A DNA stretch of 64,000 nt, taken from the NCBI RefSeq assembly GCF_046569695.1, contig NZ_JBKHUI010000011.1:113676-177675 (forward strand). The letters are read 5' to 3'. The notes under the pieces are model-generated. The model saw only the letters and a program-made list of their open reading frames with translations, had not been told where the DNA came from and did not search any database. Position numbers and translations under genes: made by a program. Below are positions 7,763-15,678 of the stretch, piece after piece (positions within the stretch are counted from its first letter, which is position 1; the number at the start of each line of letters is the position of its first letter). The stretch is from Kluyvera sp046569695 (GTDB taxonomy: Bacteria > Pseudomonadota > Gammaproteobacteria > Enterobacterales > Enterobacteriaceae).

Positions 7763-8266
7763 TTAATGATGTTGTTGAGAAACGACATTCAGCAGATGCT
7801 GATCGGTTTGCTGAATGCACAGGCCGGCTTTACGCGCGCTGCGAACTTCATCCAGAATTGTCTTCAGCAAGATACCATCCTGTTCCTGTTCTTCTTCCAG
7901 TGCGTTCAGGAAACTCAGGGTGCTATCGTCATGAAGCACTTTCGCTTGTTCAGTTAATTCTGACAACGTAGACGCACGCTGGTGGTGGTCTTCGAGGGTT
8001 TTAAGGAAAAGATCTTCGAGGGTGGCACATTTATCGTCGCAAGTTTCAAAAGCCTTAACCACCGGATAAGCGCCAGATTTCTTCATATAATCGAACACCC
8101 GCATCATCTGCGTTACGCTGGATTGTGCCCGTGAACGTAGAAACGTCGCGGTTCCATTCAGCCGATGTTCTGAGCACCACTCGCTCAAACGCAAATAATG
8201 ATTAGATGCAGAAAATTCAAGATTCATCTGTGCATTAAGCTTTTGAACCATTCCTGGAACTGCCAT
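7763..8266 (-). CDS. ftnB: Ferritin-like protein FtnB (167 aa)
   Basis: Ferritin-fold cytoplasmic protein, 167 aa like E. coli FtnB. The start is ATG at 8266, after AAGGATATTTGT, giving MAVPGMVQKLNAQMNLEF; a 23-residue upstream extension of the frame is not conserved. Glu17 and Tyr24 are kept, but the ferroxidase pair is lost: the FtnA motif HAQEEMTH reads RAQSSVTQ, so Glu50 is Ser and His53 is Gln. This is typical of FtnB, which in Salmonella has been linked to iron-sulphur repair and oxidative stress rather than bulk iron storage. Confidence 0.93.
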   Translation of the reverse strand: MAVPGMVQKLNAQMNLEFSASNHYLRLSEWCSEHRLNGTATFLRSRAQSSVTQMMRVFDYMKKSGAYPVVKAFETCDDKCATLEDLFLKTLEDHHQRASTLSELTEQAKVLHDDSTLSFLNALEEEQEQDGILLKTILDEVRSARKAGLCIQQTDQHLLNVVSQQHH

Positions 8267-8898
8267 ACAAATATCCTTATTACTGGTAGGAACGACACGC
8301 GTGACATCGCATAGTTGGTAATAGCCGCTAACCATGCGCTATTTCCGCGTTTGAGTGTGACTACATATTACCTGTAGTCCTTGCGTCCGACCGGGGGATA
8401 TAATATCGCCTGGTCGAATAAAAGAATACTCTTAGTATGGATATAAGAAAAGTCTCACGAACTGCTTTTTACGTTTCGTTACAACCTATATAGTGAATAA
8501 CTAATAAGGAAAGAAAGTATTCTTGTAACGCTATGATTAATAGCGAATATAACGAAGATGTATATTCTCTGTAAGGCTTTGTTAACATAAGAAATTGTTA
8601 TTGCAGTGTGTGCACTTAAAAGTGTGATCGTGATCTTGTTTTTATTGCGGAGTCAGGTCGTAACGCATGATATACGTATTATTTACTATGAATGGCATTT
8701 TACGAATAATAAATGCTAACTAAATCGCGTATTTTCAGATGGCTGTATTAAATATCAGAATGATGTTCAATTTGTTTTAGATCATTTTTGGTATTAGCAG
8801 GCTAGAGGATTATGTTCTCGGTAATAAAAAGTAGGTAAAGTCCTTCCCCTTTCGTCGCTTCAGGGAAGACTCGTTGATTTGAAATGACAGGAGTTAAA
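8267..8898. other. Gene-free region between ftnB and the DJ-1-like gene
   Basis: A 632-bp AT-rich stretch between divergent genes. No credible reading frame is seen. It should hold both promoters. The only motif I would point to is TGTGATCGTGATC at 8624-8636, half of a CRP site. I see no repeat, tRNA or terminator. Confidence 0.6.
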
Positions 8899-9456
8899 AT
8901 GAAACAGGTTGCTGTACTGCTGGCCCCGGGTTTTGAAGAAGGGGAAGCGATTGTCACTATCGATATTCTGCGCCGTCTGCACATCGGTGTTGAACTGGTG
9001 TCGTGCGCCGAATCTCGCGCGGTCGTGAGCTATCACGATATTCCAATGGTCGCCGACGCGACGCTGGCAGAACGCCTCGATACGCTGTATGACGCGGTGG
9101 TTCTGCCGGGCGGCCCACAGGGAAGCGTGAATCTGGCGGCGAATAAAGATGTCGTTAAATTTATCGCCGCTCATGATGCGGCTGGCAAACTGATCTGCCC
9201 AATCTGCTCTGCGGCAGCACGTGTATTAGCGGGTAACGATCTGCTGAAAGGGCGTCGTTACGTCTGCTCCGGTGATTTATGGCAGGACGTGAAAAACGGC
9301 GAATACGTTGATGCGCCGGTGGTGGAAGATGGCAACCTGATCAGCGGCAAAGGCTTCGGTCACGTCTTTGATTTCGCCTTTACCGTTTCTGCTCGCCTGC
9401 TGGGTGACGAAGCGCCGGTACGCGACCACGCCGATCATATCTATTACCGTTGGTAA
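8899..9456 (+). CDS. DJ-1/PfpI-family protein
   Basis: Cytoplasmic DJ-1/ThiJ/PfpI fold, 185 aa. The family's active-site acid is in APGFEEGEA (Glu14), the glycine loop is LPGGPQG (about 69-75), and the nucleophile elbow is ICPICSAAARVL, with Cys103 in the DJ-1 Cys106 position and a second Cys at 100. A His follows in the C-terminal half (FGHVFDFA). Related proteins are reported as glyoxalases, deglycases or redox sensors; which applies here is unknown. Start ATG 8899 has the GACAGGAGTTAAA ribosome site; the upstream in-frame ATG at 8884 does not. It stands alone between ftnB and araF. Confidence 0.85.
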   Translation: MKQVAVLLAPGFEEGEAIVTIDILRRLHIGVELVSCAESRAVVSYHDIPMVADATLAERLDTLYDAVVLPGGPQGSVNLAANKDVVKFIAAHDAAGKLICPICSAAARVLAGNDLLKGRRYVCSGDLWQDVKNGEYVDAPVVEDGNLISGKGFGHVFDFAFTVSARLLGDEAPVRDHADHIYYRW

Positions 9457-9758
9457 TACTGCGCGAATGCCTCCCAAAGGGATTTTCCCGCTGCTGATAT
9501 AGAGATATCTGCTATTCCCCCGCGTGAATTGTCTGACAATTCACGCGTCTTATATGTACTTATTTGCTGAATATATGCATCACTTTACTGTAATTCTGCC
9601 GTGTGATGCCGCTCTCTTCTGCAAAGCCAATTCCTGGCTATTAATGTTTCAACAACGTTAACGCTGTTAATAGAACAGCTAATACATTGTTTTATGTCTA
9701 ATTTAAATCACCTATTTGATTTTCCCTACATAAAAGAACATTAAGGCTGGAGTTAACC
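9457..9758. other. Spacer with hairpin, then araF promoter region
   Basis: A perfect 12-bp inverted repeat, CGCGTGAATTGT/ACAATTCACGCG with loop CTG (9521-9547), followed by a T-rich tract, probably ends the DJ-1-like gene. The remaining 200 bp must carry the araFGH promoter; in E. coli this is AraC- and CRP-activated, but I could not place convincing AraC half-sites by eye. Confidence 0.6.
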
Positions 9759-10739
9759 ATGCACAAATTTACCAAAGCGCTGGCGGCCATTGGTCTGGCA
9801 GCGGTTATGTCACAATCGGCTATGGCCGAAAATCTCAAGCTCGGTTTTTTAGTGAAGCAACCGGAAGAACCCTGGTTCCAGACGGAATGGAAATTTGCTG
9901 ATAAAGCCGGTAAAGACCTCGGCTTTGACGTGATTAAAATTGCCGTGCCGGACGGAGAGAAAACGCTGAATGCAATCGACAGCCTGGCGGCCAGCGGGGC
10001 GAAAGGTTTCGTTATCTGTACGCCGGACCCAAAACTGGGGCCAGCTATCGTGGCGAAGGCGCGCGGTTATGACATGAAGGTGATCACCGTCGATGACCAG
10101 TTCGTCAATGCCAAAGGCAAGCCGATGGAAGACGTACCGCTGGTGATGATGGCCGCCAGCGAAATTGGTGCTCGTCAGGGGCAGGAACTCTATAAAGAGA
10201 TGCAAAAGCGCGGCTGGGATGTCAAAACTACCGGCGTGATGGCGATCACCGCCAACGAACTGGATACGGCGCGTCGTCGTACCACCGGCTCAATGGATGC
10301 CCTGAAAGCCGCGGGCTTCCCGGAAAAACAGATCTATCAGGTCCCCACCAAATCTAACGATATCCCTGGCGCTTTCGATGCCGGTAACTCCCTGCTGGTA
10401 CAGCACCCAGAAGTGAAACAGTGGCTGATTATCGGCATGAACGACAACACCGTACTGGGCGGCGTCCGTGCGACGGAAGGCCAGGGCTTTAAAGCGGCGA
10501 ACGTTATTGGTATCGGCATTAACGGCGTCGATGCGGTGAACGAACTGTCGAAAGCGCAGGCGACCGGCTTCTTTGGCTCACTGCTGCCAAGCCCGGATAT
10601 CCACGGCTATAAGACCAGTGAACTGCTTTACAACTGGGTACAGAAAGGTGCGGAACCACCGAAATTTACTGCGGTGACCGACGTGGTGCTGATTACTCGC
10701 GACAACTTCAAAGAAGAGCTGGCGAAAAAAGGCCTCTGA
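9759..10739 (+). CDS. araF: L-arabinose ABC importer, periplasmic binding protein AraF
   Basis: Periplasmic L-arabinose binding protein feeding the AraGH importer, 326 aa (E. coli 329). It has a clear Sec signal peptide, MHKFTKALAAIGLAAVMSQS followed by AMA, with cleavage before ENLKLGFLVKQPEEPWFQ. Characteristic stretches are the sugar-site region KQPEEPWFQTEW, ARRRTTGSMDAL and GMNDNTVLGGVRA. First gene of araFGH; the AGGCTGGAGTTAACC leader gives a good RBS. Confidence 0.97.
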   Translation: MHKFTKALAAIGLAAVMSQSAMAENLKLGFLVKQPEEPWFQTEWKFADKAGKDLGFDVIKIAVPDGEKTLNAIDSLAASGAKGFVICTPDPKLGPAIVAKARGYDMKVITVDDQFVNAKGKPMEDVPLVMMAASEIGARQGQELYKEMQKRGWDVKTTGVMAITANELDTARRRTTGSMDALKAAGFPEKQIYQVPTKSNDIPGAFDAGNSLLVQHPEVKQWLIIGMNDNTVLGGVRATEGQGFKAANVIGIGINGVDAVNELSKAQATGFFGSLLPSPDIHGYKTSELLYNWVQKGAEPPKFTAVTDVVLITRDNFKEELAKKGL

Positions 10740-10751
10740 GTCCTGATAGCG

Positions 10752-10775
10752 CTCCCTTCGTAACAGCGGAGGGAG
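10752..10775 (+). terminator. Intercistronic stem-loop araF-araG
   Basis: CTCCCTTCG pairs with CGGAGGGAG (one G-U pair) around loop TAACAG, 13 nt after the araF stop, with no U-run. Such stems between a binding-protein gene and its transporter genes usually protect the upstream mRNA so that the binding protein is made in excess; this role is inferred. Confidence 0.55.
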
Positions 10776-10802
10776 ACGAGTTGTGCCATTGTGGAGGTTG
10801 CG

Positions 10803-12317
10803 ATGCAACAGTCGACCCCTTATCTCTCTTTCCGCGGTATCAGTAAAACCTTCCCCGGCGTTAAAGCGCTGTCCGATATTAGCTTTGATTGCTATAGCGG
10901 GCAGGTGCATGCGCTGATGGGGGAAAACGGTGCCGGAAAATCGACGCTGCTGAAAATTCTCAGCGGCAACTACGCGCCGACCTCAGGTTCTTTGCTGCTG
11001 CGTGGAGAAGAGATTTCTTTTGCTGATACCACCGCGGCGCTGAACGCGGGTATCGCCATTATTTACCAGGAACTGCATCTCGTCCCGGAAATGACCGTGG
11101 CGGAAAATATCTACCTTGGGCAATTGCCGAGCCGAGGCGGCTTCGTTAATCGCTCACTCTTGAACTATGAAGCGCGCCTGCAGCTGGAGCATCTGGGGCT
11201 GGATATCGACCCTGATACCCCGCTGAAATATCTCTCCATCGGCCAGTGGCAGATGGTGGAGATTGCCAAGGCGCTGGCGCGTAACGCCAAAGTTATCGCC
11301 TTTGATGAACCCACCAGTTCGCTCTCGGCGCGTGAGATCGACAACCTGTTTCGGGTGATCCGCGAGCTGCGTAAAGAGGGGCGGGTGATCGTCTATGTCT
11401 CCCACCGCATGGAGGAGATCTTTGCGCTAAGCGATGCGATAACCGTGTTTAAAGATGGCCGTTATGTCTGCACGTTTGATGATATGCAGACGGTAAGCCA
11501 CGACCGGCTGGTGCAGGCGATGGTCGGGCGCGAAATCGGCGATATCTATGGCTGGCAGCCGCGTGAATACGGCGAAGAGCGCCTGCGTCTTGAGCAGGTG
11601 AAAGCGCCGGGCGTGCGTACGCCAATATCGCTGGCGGTCCGCAGCGGCGAAATCGTCGGTCTGTTCGGGCTGGTGGGGGCAGGGCGAAGTGAACTGATGA
11701 AAGGGATCTTCGGCGGCACCCGCTTGAGCAGCGGGCAGATTTACATCGATGGTCAACCGGTGACGATTGATAAGCCCGCGCAGGCGATTCGCGCCGGGAT
11801 GATGCTGTGCCCGGAAGACCGCAAAGCCGAGGGGATCATTCCCGTTCATTCGGTGCGCGATAACATCAACATCAGCGCCCGGCGTAAACACATCCACGCC
11901 GGCTGCGTTATCAACAACGGCTGGGAAGCGACCAACGCCGATCACCATATTCAATCGCTCAATATCAAAACGCCAGGTGCTCAGCAGCTGATTATGAATC
12001 TCTCCGGAGGCAATCAGCAGAAGGCGATCCTGGGCCGTTGGTTATCCGAGGATATGAAGGTCATCCTGCTTGATGAGCCGACCCGCGGCATCGACGTAGG
12101 GGCTAAGCATGAAATTTATAACGTAATTTACGCGCTGGCAGCCTCCGGCGTGGCGGTGCTCTTTGCCTCCAGCGATCTGCCGGAAGTATTGGGCGTGGCC
12201 GACCGTATCCTGGTGATGCGGGAAGGGGAAATATCCGGGGAGCTGCTGCACGACAGCGCTAATGAACAACAGGCGTTAAGCCTGGCGATGCCTAAAGTCG
12301 GTCAGGCGGTTGCCTGA
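10803..12317 (+). CDS. araG: L-arabinose ABC importer, ATPase AraG
   Basis: Cytoplasmic ATPase subunit of the AraFGH importer, 504 aa as in E. coli. It is a fusion of two ABC cassettes: the first with Walker A GENGAGKST (about 40-48), a degenerate signature LSIGQWQMV and Walker B IAFDEPTSSL; the second with the altered P-loop GLVGAGRSE, signature LSGGNQQK and VILLDEPTRGID. One weak and one strong site is normal in this carbohydrate-importer class. The start is ATG 10803 after GTGGAGGTTGCG; an in-frame earlier ATG at 10791 has no RBS. Confidence 0.97.
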   Translation: MQQSTPYLSFRGISKTFPGVKALSDISFDCYSGQVHALMGENGAGKSTLLKILSGNYAPTSGSLLLRGEEISFADTTAALNAGIAIIYQELHLVPEMTVAENIYLGQLPSRGGFVNRSLLNYEARLQLEHLGLDIDPDTPLKYLSIGQWQMVEIAKALARNAKVIAFDEPTSSLSAREIDNLFRVIRELRKEGRVIVYVSHRMEEIFALSDAITVFKDGRYVCTFDDMQTVSHDRLVQAMVGREIGDIYGWQPREYGEERLRLEQVKAPGVRTPISLAVRSGEIVGLFGLVGAGRSELMKGIFGGTRLSSGQIYIDGQPVTIDKPAQAIRAGMMLCPEDRKAEGIIPVHSVRDNINISARRKHIHAGCVINNGWEATNADHHIQSLNIKTPGAQQLIMNLSGGNQQKAILGRWLSEDMKVILLDEPTRGIDVGAKHEIYNVIYALAASGVAVLFASSDLPEVLGVADRILVMREGEISGELLHDSANEQQALSLAMPKVGQAVA

Positions 12318-12331
12318 GGAAGGAGGTTACG

Positions 12332-13312
12332 ATGTCATCTGTTACTACACCGGGCGCGCGCCGCACGTCGCTGAGCTTTGGCCGTATCTGGGATCAGTAC
12401 GGCATGCTGGTGGTCTTTGCCGTGCTGTTTATCTGCTGCGCTATTTTTGTGCCTAACTTTGCCTCCTTCATCAATATGAAAGGGCTGGGGCTGGCGATTT
12501 CGATGTCGGGTATGGTGGCCTGCGGGATGCTGTTCTGCCTGGCCTCCGGCGACTTTGACCTGTCGGTTGCCTCGGTCATTGCCTGCGCGGGGGTCACTAC
12601 GGCGGTGGTTATCAACGTCACCGAGAGCCTGTGGATTGGCGTCTTTGCCGGTCTGCTGCTGGGGGCGCTTAGCGGCCTGGTAAACGGTTTTGTAATTGCC
12701 AGGCTCAAAATCAACGCGCTGATTACCACCCTTGCCACCATGCAGATAGTGCGCGGCCTGGCCTACATTATCTCAGACGGTAAAGCGGTCGGGATTGAAG
12801 ACGAGCGCTTCTTTGCTCTCGGTTATGCGAACTGGTTAGGTCTGCCGGCACCCATCTGGTTAACCGTCGGCTGCCTGATAATCTTTGGCCTGCTGCTCAA
12901 TAAAACCACCTTTGGTCGCAACACGCTGGCGATTGGCGGCAACGAAGAGGCGGCGCGTCTGGCGGGGGTTCCGGTGGTGCGCACTAAGATTATTATCTTT
13001 GTGCTCTCCGGTCTGGTGTCTGCGGCGGCGGGAATTATTCTGGCGTCGCGTATGACCAGCGGCCAGCCGATGACCTCAATTGGCTATGAGCTGATCGTTA
13101 TCTCGGCGTGCGTGCTGGGCGGCGTATCGCTGAAAGGGGGCATTGGTAAGATCTCGTACGTGGTCGCCGGGATCCTGATTCTGGGGACGGTAGAGAACGC
13201 CATGAACCTGTTGAACATTTCGCCGTTCTCACAGTATGTGGTGCGAGGGTTGATTCTGCTGGCAGCGGTGATTTTTGACCGCTACAAACAGAAGGCGAAG
13301 CGTACCGTTTGA
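12332..13312 (+). CDS. araH: L-arabinose ABC importer, permease AraH
   Basis: Inner-membrane permease of AraFGH, 326 aa, with about 8-10 hydrophobic segments. Family landmarks are GDFDLSVASVIACAGV, the NGFVIARLKINALITTLATM stretch and the late EAARLAGVPVVRTK coupling loop, with ISACVLGGVSLKGGIG near the end. It follows araG by 14 nt with its own RBS (GAAGGAGGTTACG), so one araFGH operon. In E. coli otsBA comes next; here a REP repeat and uspC follow directly. Confidence 0.96.
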   Translation: MSSVTTPGARRTSLSFGRIWDQYGMLVVFAVLFICCAIFVPNFASFINMKGLGLAISMSGMVACGMLFCLASGDFDLSVASVIACAGVTTAVVINVTESLWIGVFAGLLLGALSGLVNGFVIARLKINALITTLATMQIVRGLAYIISDGKAVGIEDERFFALGYANWLGLPAPIWLTVGCLIIFGLLLNKTTFGRNTLAIGGNEEAARLAGVPVVRTKIIIFVLSGLVSAAAGIILASRMTSGQPMTSIGYELIVISACVLGGVSLKGGIGKISYVVAGILILGTVENAMNLLNISPFSQYVVRGLILLAAVIFDRYKQKAKRTV

Positions 13313-13327
13313 TAGTCTGGTGTTTGT

Positions 13328-13399
13328 CCCGGCGTCGCGTTGCTCGGCCGGACAACAGGTAGGTATTTTGGTAGCCCGGCCGAGCAACGCGACGCCGGG
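13328..13399. repeat. REP/BIME inverted repeat between araH and uspC
   Basis: Two perfect 24-nt inverted copies (13328-13351 and 13376-13399) of the unit CCGGCCGAGCAACGCGACGC plus CGGG, 24 nt apart, between two convergent stop codons. Related units recur at 22.2, 30.1 and 63.8 kb. Extragenic palindromes of this kind stabilise 3' ends or bind gyrase/IHF. Confidence 0.9.
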
Positions 13400-13411
13400 T
13401 TTCGCACAGGG

Positions 13412-13831
13412 TTACAGCGTCACTAACAGCACGTCCACGCCGCTATTTCCAGCAATGGCTTTCGCCGAGCATGTCGCACGTGAAAAGAAGCTTTGGTTAT
13501 GGTTACCGCAGACAACCAGGTCAACCTGATGGTTCTTGCAGAACGCTTTGACATGGTCGCACAGCTCGCCGGAGGCGATATGCGTTTTCCAGATGGGGTA
13601 GTCTGCTGCATCAGTGAGGCTTTGCAGAAACGATCGCGTCTCCTCCTGCATTAGCTCGCGTAAATTCTCCATCATCGGCGCTGCCAGTTGGTTATACATT
13701 TCCGGGTCGGTAGACAGCGTCATCAGGCTAATCCGCGCGTTAGCGGGCCTGGCGATGGCTACGGCTTTCCTTAGCAGTTCATGACTCTCTGGGGTAGGCG
13801 CAACGGCCACCAAAAGATGTGAGTACGACAT
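13412..13831 (-). CDS. uspC: Universal stress protein UspC
   Basis: Cytoplasmic universal stress protein, 139 aa (E. coli UspC 142). It begins MSYSHLLVAVAPTPESHELL, keeps the DPEMYNQLAAPMMENLRELM segment characteristic of UspC, and ends in GNHNQSFFSRATCSAK, the UspC version of the nucleotide-loop region. In E. coli UspC supports motility and stress resistance. It is divergent from flhDC across the long regulatory region, the usual UspC position. Confidence 0.93.
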   Translation of the reverse strand: MSYSHLLVAVAPTPESHELLRKAVAIARPANARISLMTLSTDPEMYNQLAAPMMENLRELMQEETRSFLQSLTDAADYPIWKTHIASGELCDHVKAFCKNHQVDLVVCGNHNQSFFSRATCSAKAIAGNSGVDVLLVTL

Positions 13832-14334
13832 CAGACCTCCTTGCTCGAAGAATACGCACGCTTAACCTTCCATCTCTTACTCTTTTTACCGTACCGCTGC
13901 AAGAGGCGGACGGAATACCGCTGTCTATAACTTAACCTAATACATAAGCAAGTTTTATGCGAATTGTTGGTGGAATTATGCGCAGATTGCATAAGCCACG
14001 CTGGATTTATTATGTAACCGATAGCGATCTTAAATATTTAATTTTTGCTGAAATGATGTTAATGAGAAGTAAATAACAAGCAAATGAATTTGCTGTAAAT
14101 GAATCACTGTTTCAATTTATTGAATTTAAAATGAATTTTATTTATTAAATGAAAGTATGATCTGTGATAATTTTTTCGCATTTGGCTCACGTAAAGTCCT
14201 TCCACCAGGCTGGATGTTAAATTGTTTTGGTGAATGAATATCCGTTAGGCTGGAATAAAATAGCGAATTTTTTGCTTAAATAATGCGCAAAGTACAATCG
14301 TGACTGATGGATTACTCCTAAAAATGGGGTTTGA

Positions 14335-14410
14335 TTTTGTGAAGTGGATCACATAAATTTCAAATTAACAGTGAAGTAACATTGTATGTGTCACATCTGG
14401 CGAGTAAAGT
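14335..14410 (+). promoter_or_regulatory. CRP site and promoter of flhDC
   Basis: TGTGA-AGTGGA-TCACA at 14338-14353 is a perfect CRP core. A -10-like TAAAGT lies at 14405-14410, which would place the start near 14417, about 71 bp from the CRP centre and about 200 nt before flhD. Both distances agree with the E. coli flhDC class I promoter, so motility should be cAMP-CRP dependent here. Confidence 0.88.
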
Positions 14411-14544
14411 TGCGTCGAATTAGGAAAAATCTTAGTAAATTGTAAGAAATGTTTAGATTTGTCGGGCCGAGGTTAACGCCCAGATCGACAATCCTGCAGA
14501 AAGATTTGCCTGATCGGCTATGCATTTCGACCGATTTATTTTTA

Positions 14545-14591
14545 TCGGGCCTTGCCCGACGACATCACGGGGTATGCGGTTTGACCGCATA
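14545..14591 (+). promoter_or_regulatory. Two stem-loops in the flhDC 5' leader
   Basis: TCGGGC-CTT-GCCCGA (14545-14559) and TATGCGGT-TTG-ACCGCATA (14573-14591) lie in the roughly 200-nt leader, the second ending 32 nt before the ATG. In E. coli this leader is bound by CsrA and several small RNAs; these stems are plausible post-transcriptional control elements, function not shown. Confidence 0.55.
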
Positions 14592-14623
14592 AAAGTACTA
14601 ATTGGTTATTCGGGATGGGGAAA

Positions 14624-14974
14624 ATGCATACATCCGAGTTGCTAAAGCACATCTATGACATCAATTTGTCTTACTTGCTTCTTGCACAGCGTTTGATTGG
14701 TCAGGATAAGGCTTCTGCTATGTTCCGTCTTGGTATCAACGAGGCCATGGCAAAAGTTCTGGGTGAACTGACTCTGCCGCAGATGGTGAAAATTGCGGAG
14801 ACCAACCAGTTAGTTTGCCAGTTCCGTTTTGATGATGCTCAAACCATCACCCGCCTTACGCAAGAATCACGCGTTGACGACCTGCAGCAGATCCATACCG
14901 GCATTCTGCTTTCCACCAGACTGCTCAATGAGGCCAGTCAATCAGGCGAACCTGCACGTAAGAAAAGGGCCTGA
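14624..14974 (+). CDS. flhD: Flagellar master regulator subunit FlhD
   Basis: FlhD forms the FlhD4C2 activator of class 2 flagellar genes. The chosen start, MHTSELLKHIYDINLSYLLL, gives 116 aa as in the current E. coli annotation; an ATG at 14615 would add MGK, and neither has a strong Shine-Dalgarno, which suits a translationally controlled gene. The sequence is mostly helical, with the dimer region SRVDDLQQIHTGILLSTRLL and a basic KKRA tail. flhC follows after 2 nt. Confidence 0.97.
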   Translation: MHTSELLKHIYDINLSYLLLAQRLIGQDKASAMFRLGINEAMAKVLGELTLPQMVKIAETNQLVCQFRFDDAQTITRLTQESRVDDLQQIHTGILLSTRLLNEASQSGEPARKKRA

Positions 14975-14976
14975 AG

Positions 14977-15555
14977 ATGAGCGAAAAAAGCATTGTTCAG
15001 GAAGCCCGCGATATCCAACTTGCTATGGAGTTGATAACGCTGGGCGCGCGTTTGCAGATGCTGGAAAGTGAAACCCAGCTCAGCCGTGGTCGTCTGATTA
15101 AACTGTACAAAGAACTGCGCGGCAGCCCGCCTCCAAAAGGAATGCTGCCGTTTTCCACGGACTGGTTTATGACATGGGAACAGAATATTCACTCTTCCAT
15201 GTTCTGCAATGCCTGGCAGTTTTTACTCAAAAGCGGACAGTGCTCCGGCGTGGATGCCGTGATCAAAGCCTACCGTTTGTACCTCGAACAATGCCCACAG
15301 CAGGATAATGGCCCGCTTCTGGCGCTAACCCGCGCGTGGACGTTAGTCCGTTTTGTTGAAAGCGGAATGCTTGAACTCTCCAGCTGTCACTCCTGCGGCG
15401 GCAATTTTATTACCCATGCGCACCAGCCAGCGGGCAGCTTTGTTTGCAGCCTTTGCCAGCCACCATCTCGCGCAGTAAAAAGACGTAAACTTTCTGACAA
15501 TCTTGCCGATAGTAATCCACAACTGCTGGATGAACAGATAGAGCAAGCTGTTTAA
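14977..15555 (+). CDS. flhC: Flagellar master regulator subunit FlhC
   Basis: DNA-binding partner of FlhD, 192 aa, the exact family length. The zinc site is intact: Cys137, Cys140, Cys157 and Cys160 in SSCHSCGG and FVCSLC. The 3' end of the gene contains the sigma-28 promoter for motA. Both subunits intact means the window encodes a working master regulator as far as sequence shows. Confidence 0.97.
   Translation: MSEKSIVQEARDIQLAMELITLGARLQMLESETQLSRGRLIKLYKELRGSPPPKGMLPFSTDWFMTWEQNIHSSMFCNAWQFLLKSGQCSGVDAVIKAYRLYLEQCPQQDNGPLLALTRAWTLVRFVESGMLELSSCHSCGGNFITHAHQPAGSFVCSLCQPPSRAVKRRKLSDNLADSNPQLLDEQIEQAV
15486..15512 (+). promoter_or_regulatory. Sigma-28 (FliA) promoter of motAB-cheAW inside flhC
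   Basis: TAAA, a 15-nt spacer and GCCGATAG, an almost perfect match to the FliA consensus TAAA-N15-GCCGATAA. It lies within the last 70 bases of flhC, about 170 bp before motA, so the transcript has a long leader that runs through the hairpin at 15583-15614. Confidence 0.92.
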
Positions 15556-15582
15556 CCTCACACGGTGTAGAAAACATACTCC

Positions 15583-15614
15583 AGCAGCGGTCCTAAGGGC
15601 CGCTGCTTTTTTTT
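15583..15614 (+). terminator. Strong terminator between flhC and motA
   Basis: AGCAGCGG-TCC/GGG-CCGCTGCT stem with loop TAA and a run of eight Ts. It should end the flhDC mRNA. It is also downstream of the motA sigma-28 promoter, so that promoter's transcripts must read through it. Confidence 0.92.
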
Positions 15615-15678
15615 ACCCGTCGGTGAGTGAAATTGCTCGTCTGTCTCCACTCATGGTCAACAGTGGAAGGATGATAAC

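Larger units (their letters stand above)
13832..14623. other. Long uspC-flhDC regulatory region
   Basis: This 790-bp AT-rich region has no gene. It contains the uspC promoter side and the flhDC promoter with its CRP site and long leader (listed separately). The middle, about 13.9-14.3 kb, is very AT-rich, as expected for binding of H-NS and the many regulators that act on flhDC in relatives; individual sites cannot be read with confidence. Confidence 0.7.

Noticed and set aside
9457..9758. AraC half-sites before araF
   Set aside because: Candidate TAGC/TCCATA-like fragments are present, but none fits the 17-bp half-site well enough to annotate.
13275..13529. 84-aa frame between araH and uspC
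   Set aside because: Made of the araH tail, a REP pair and antisense uspC.
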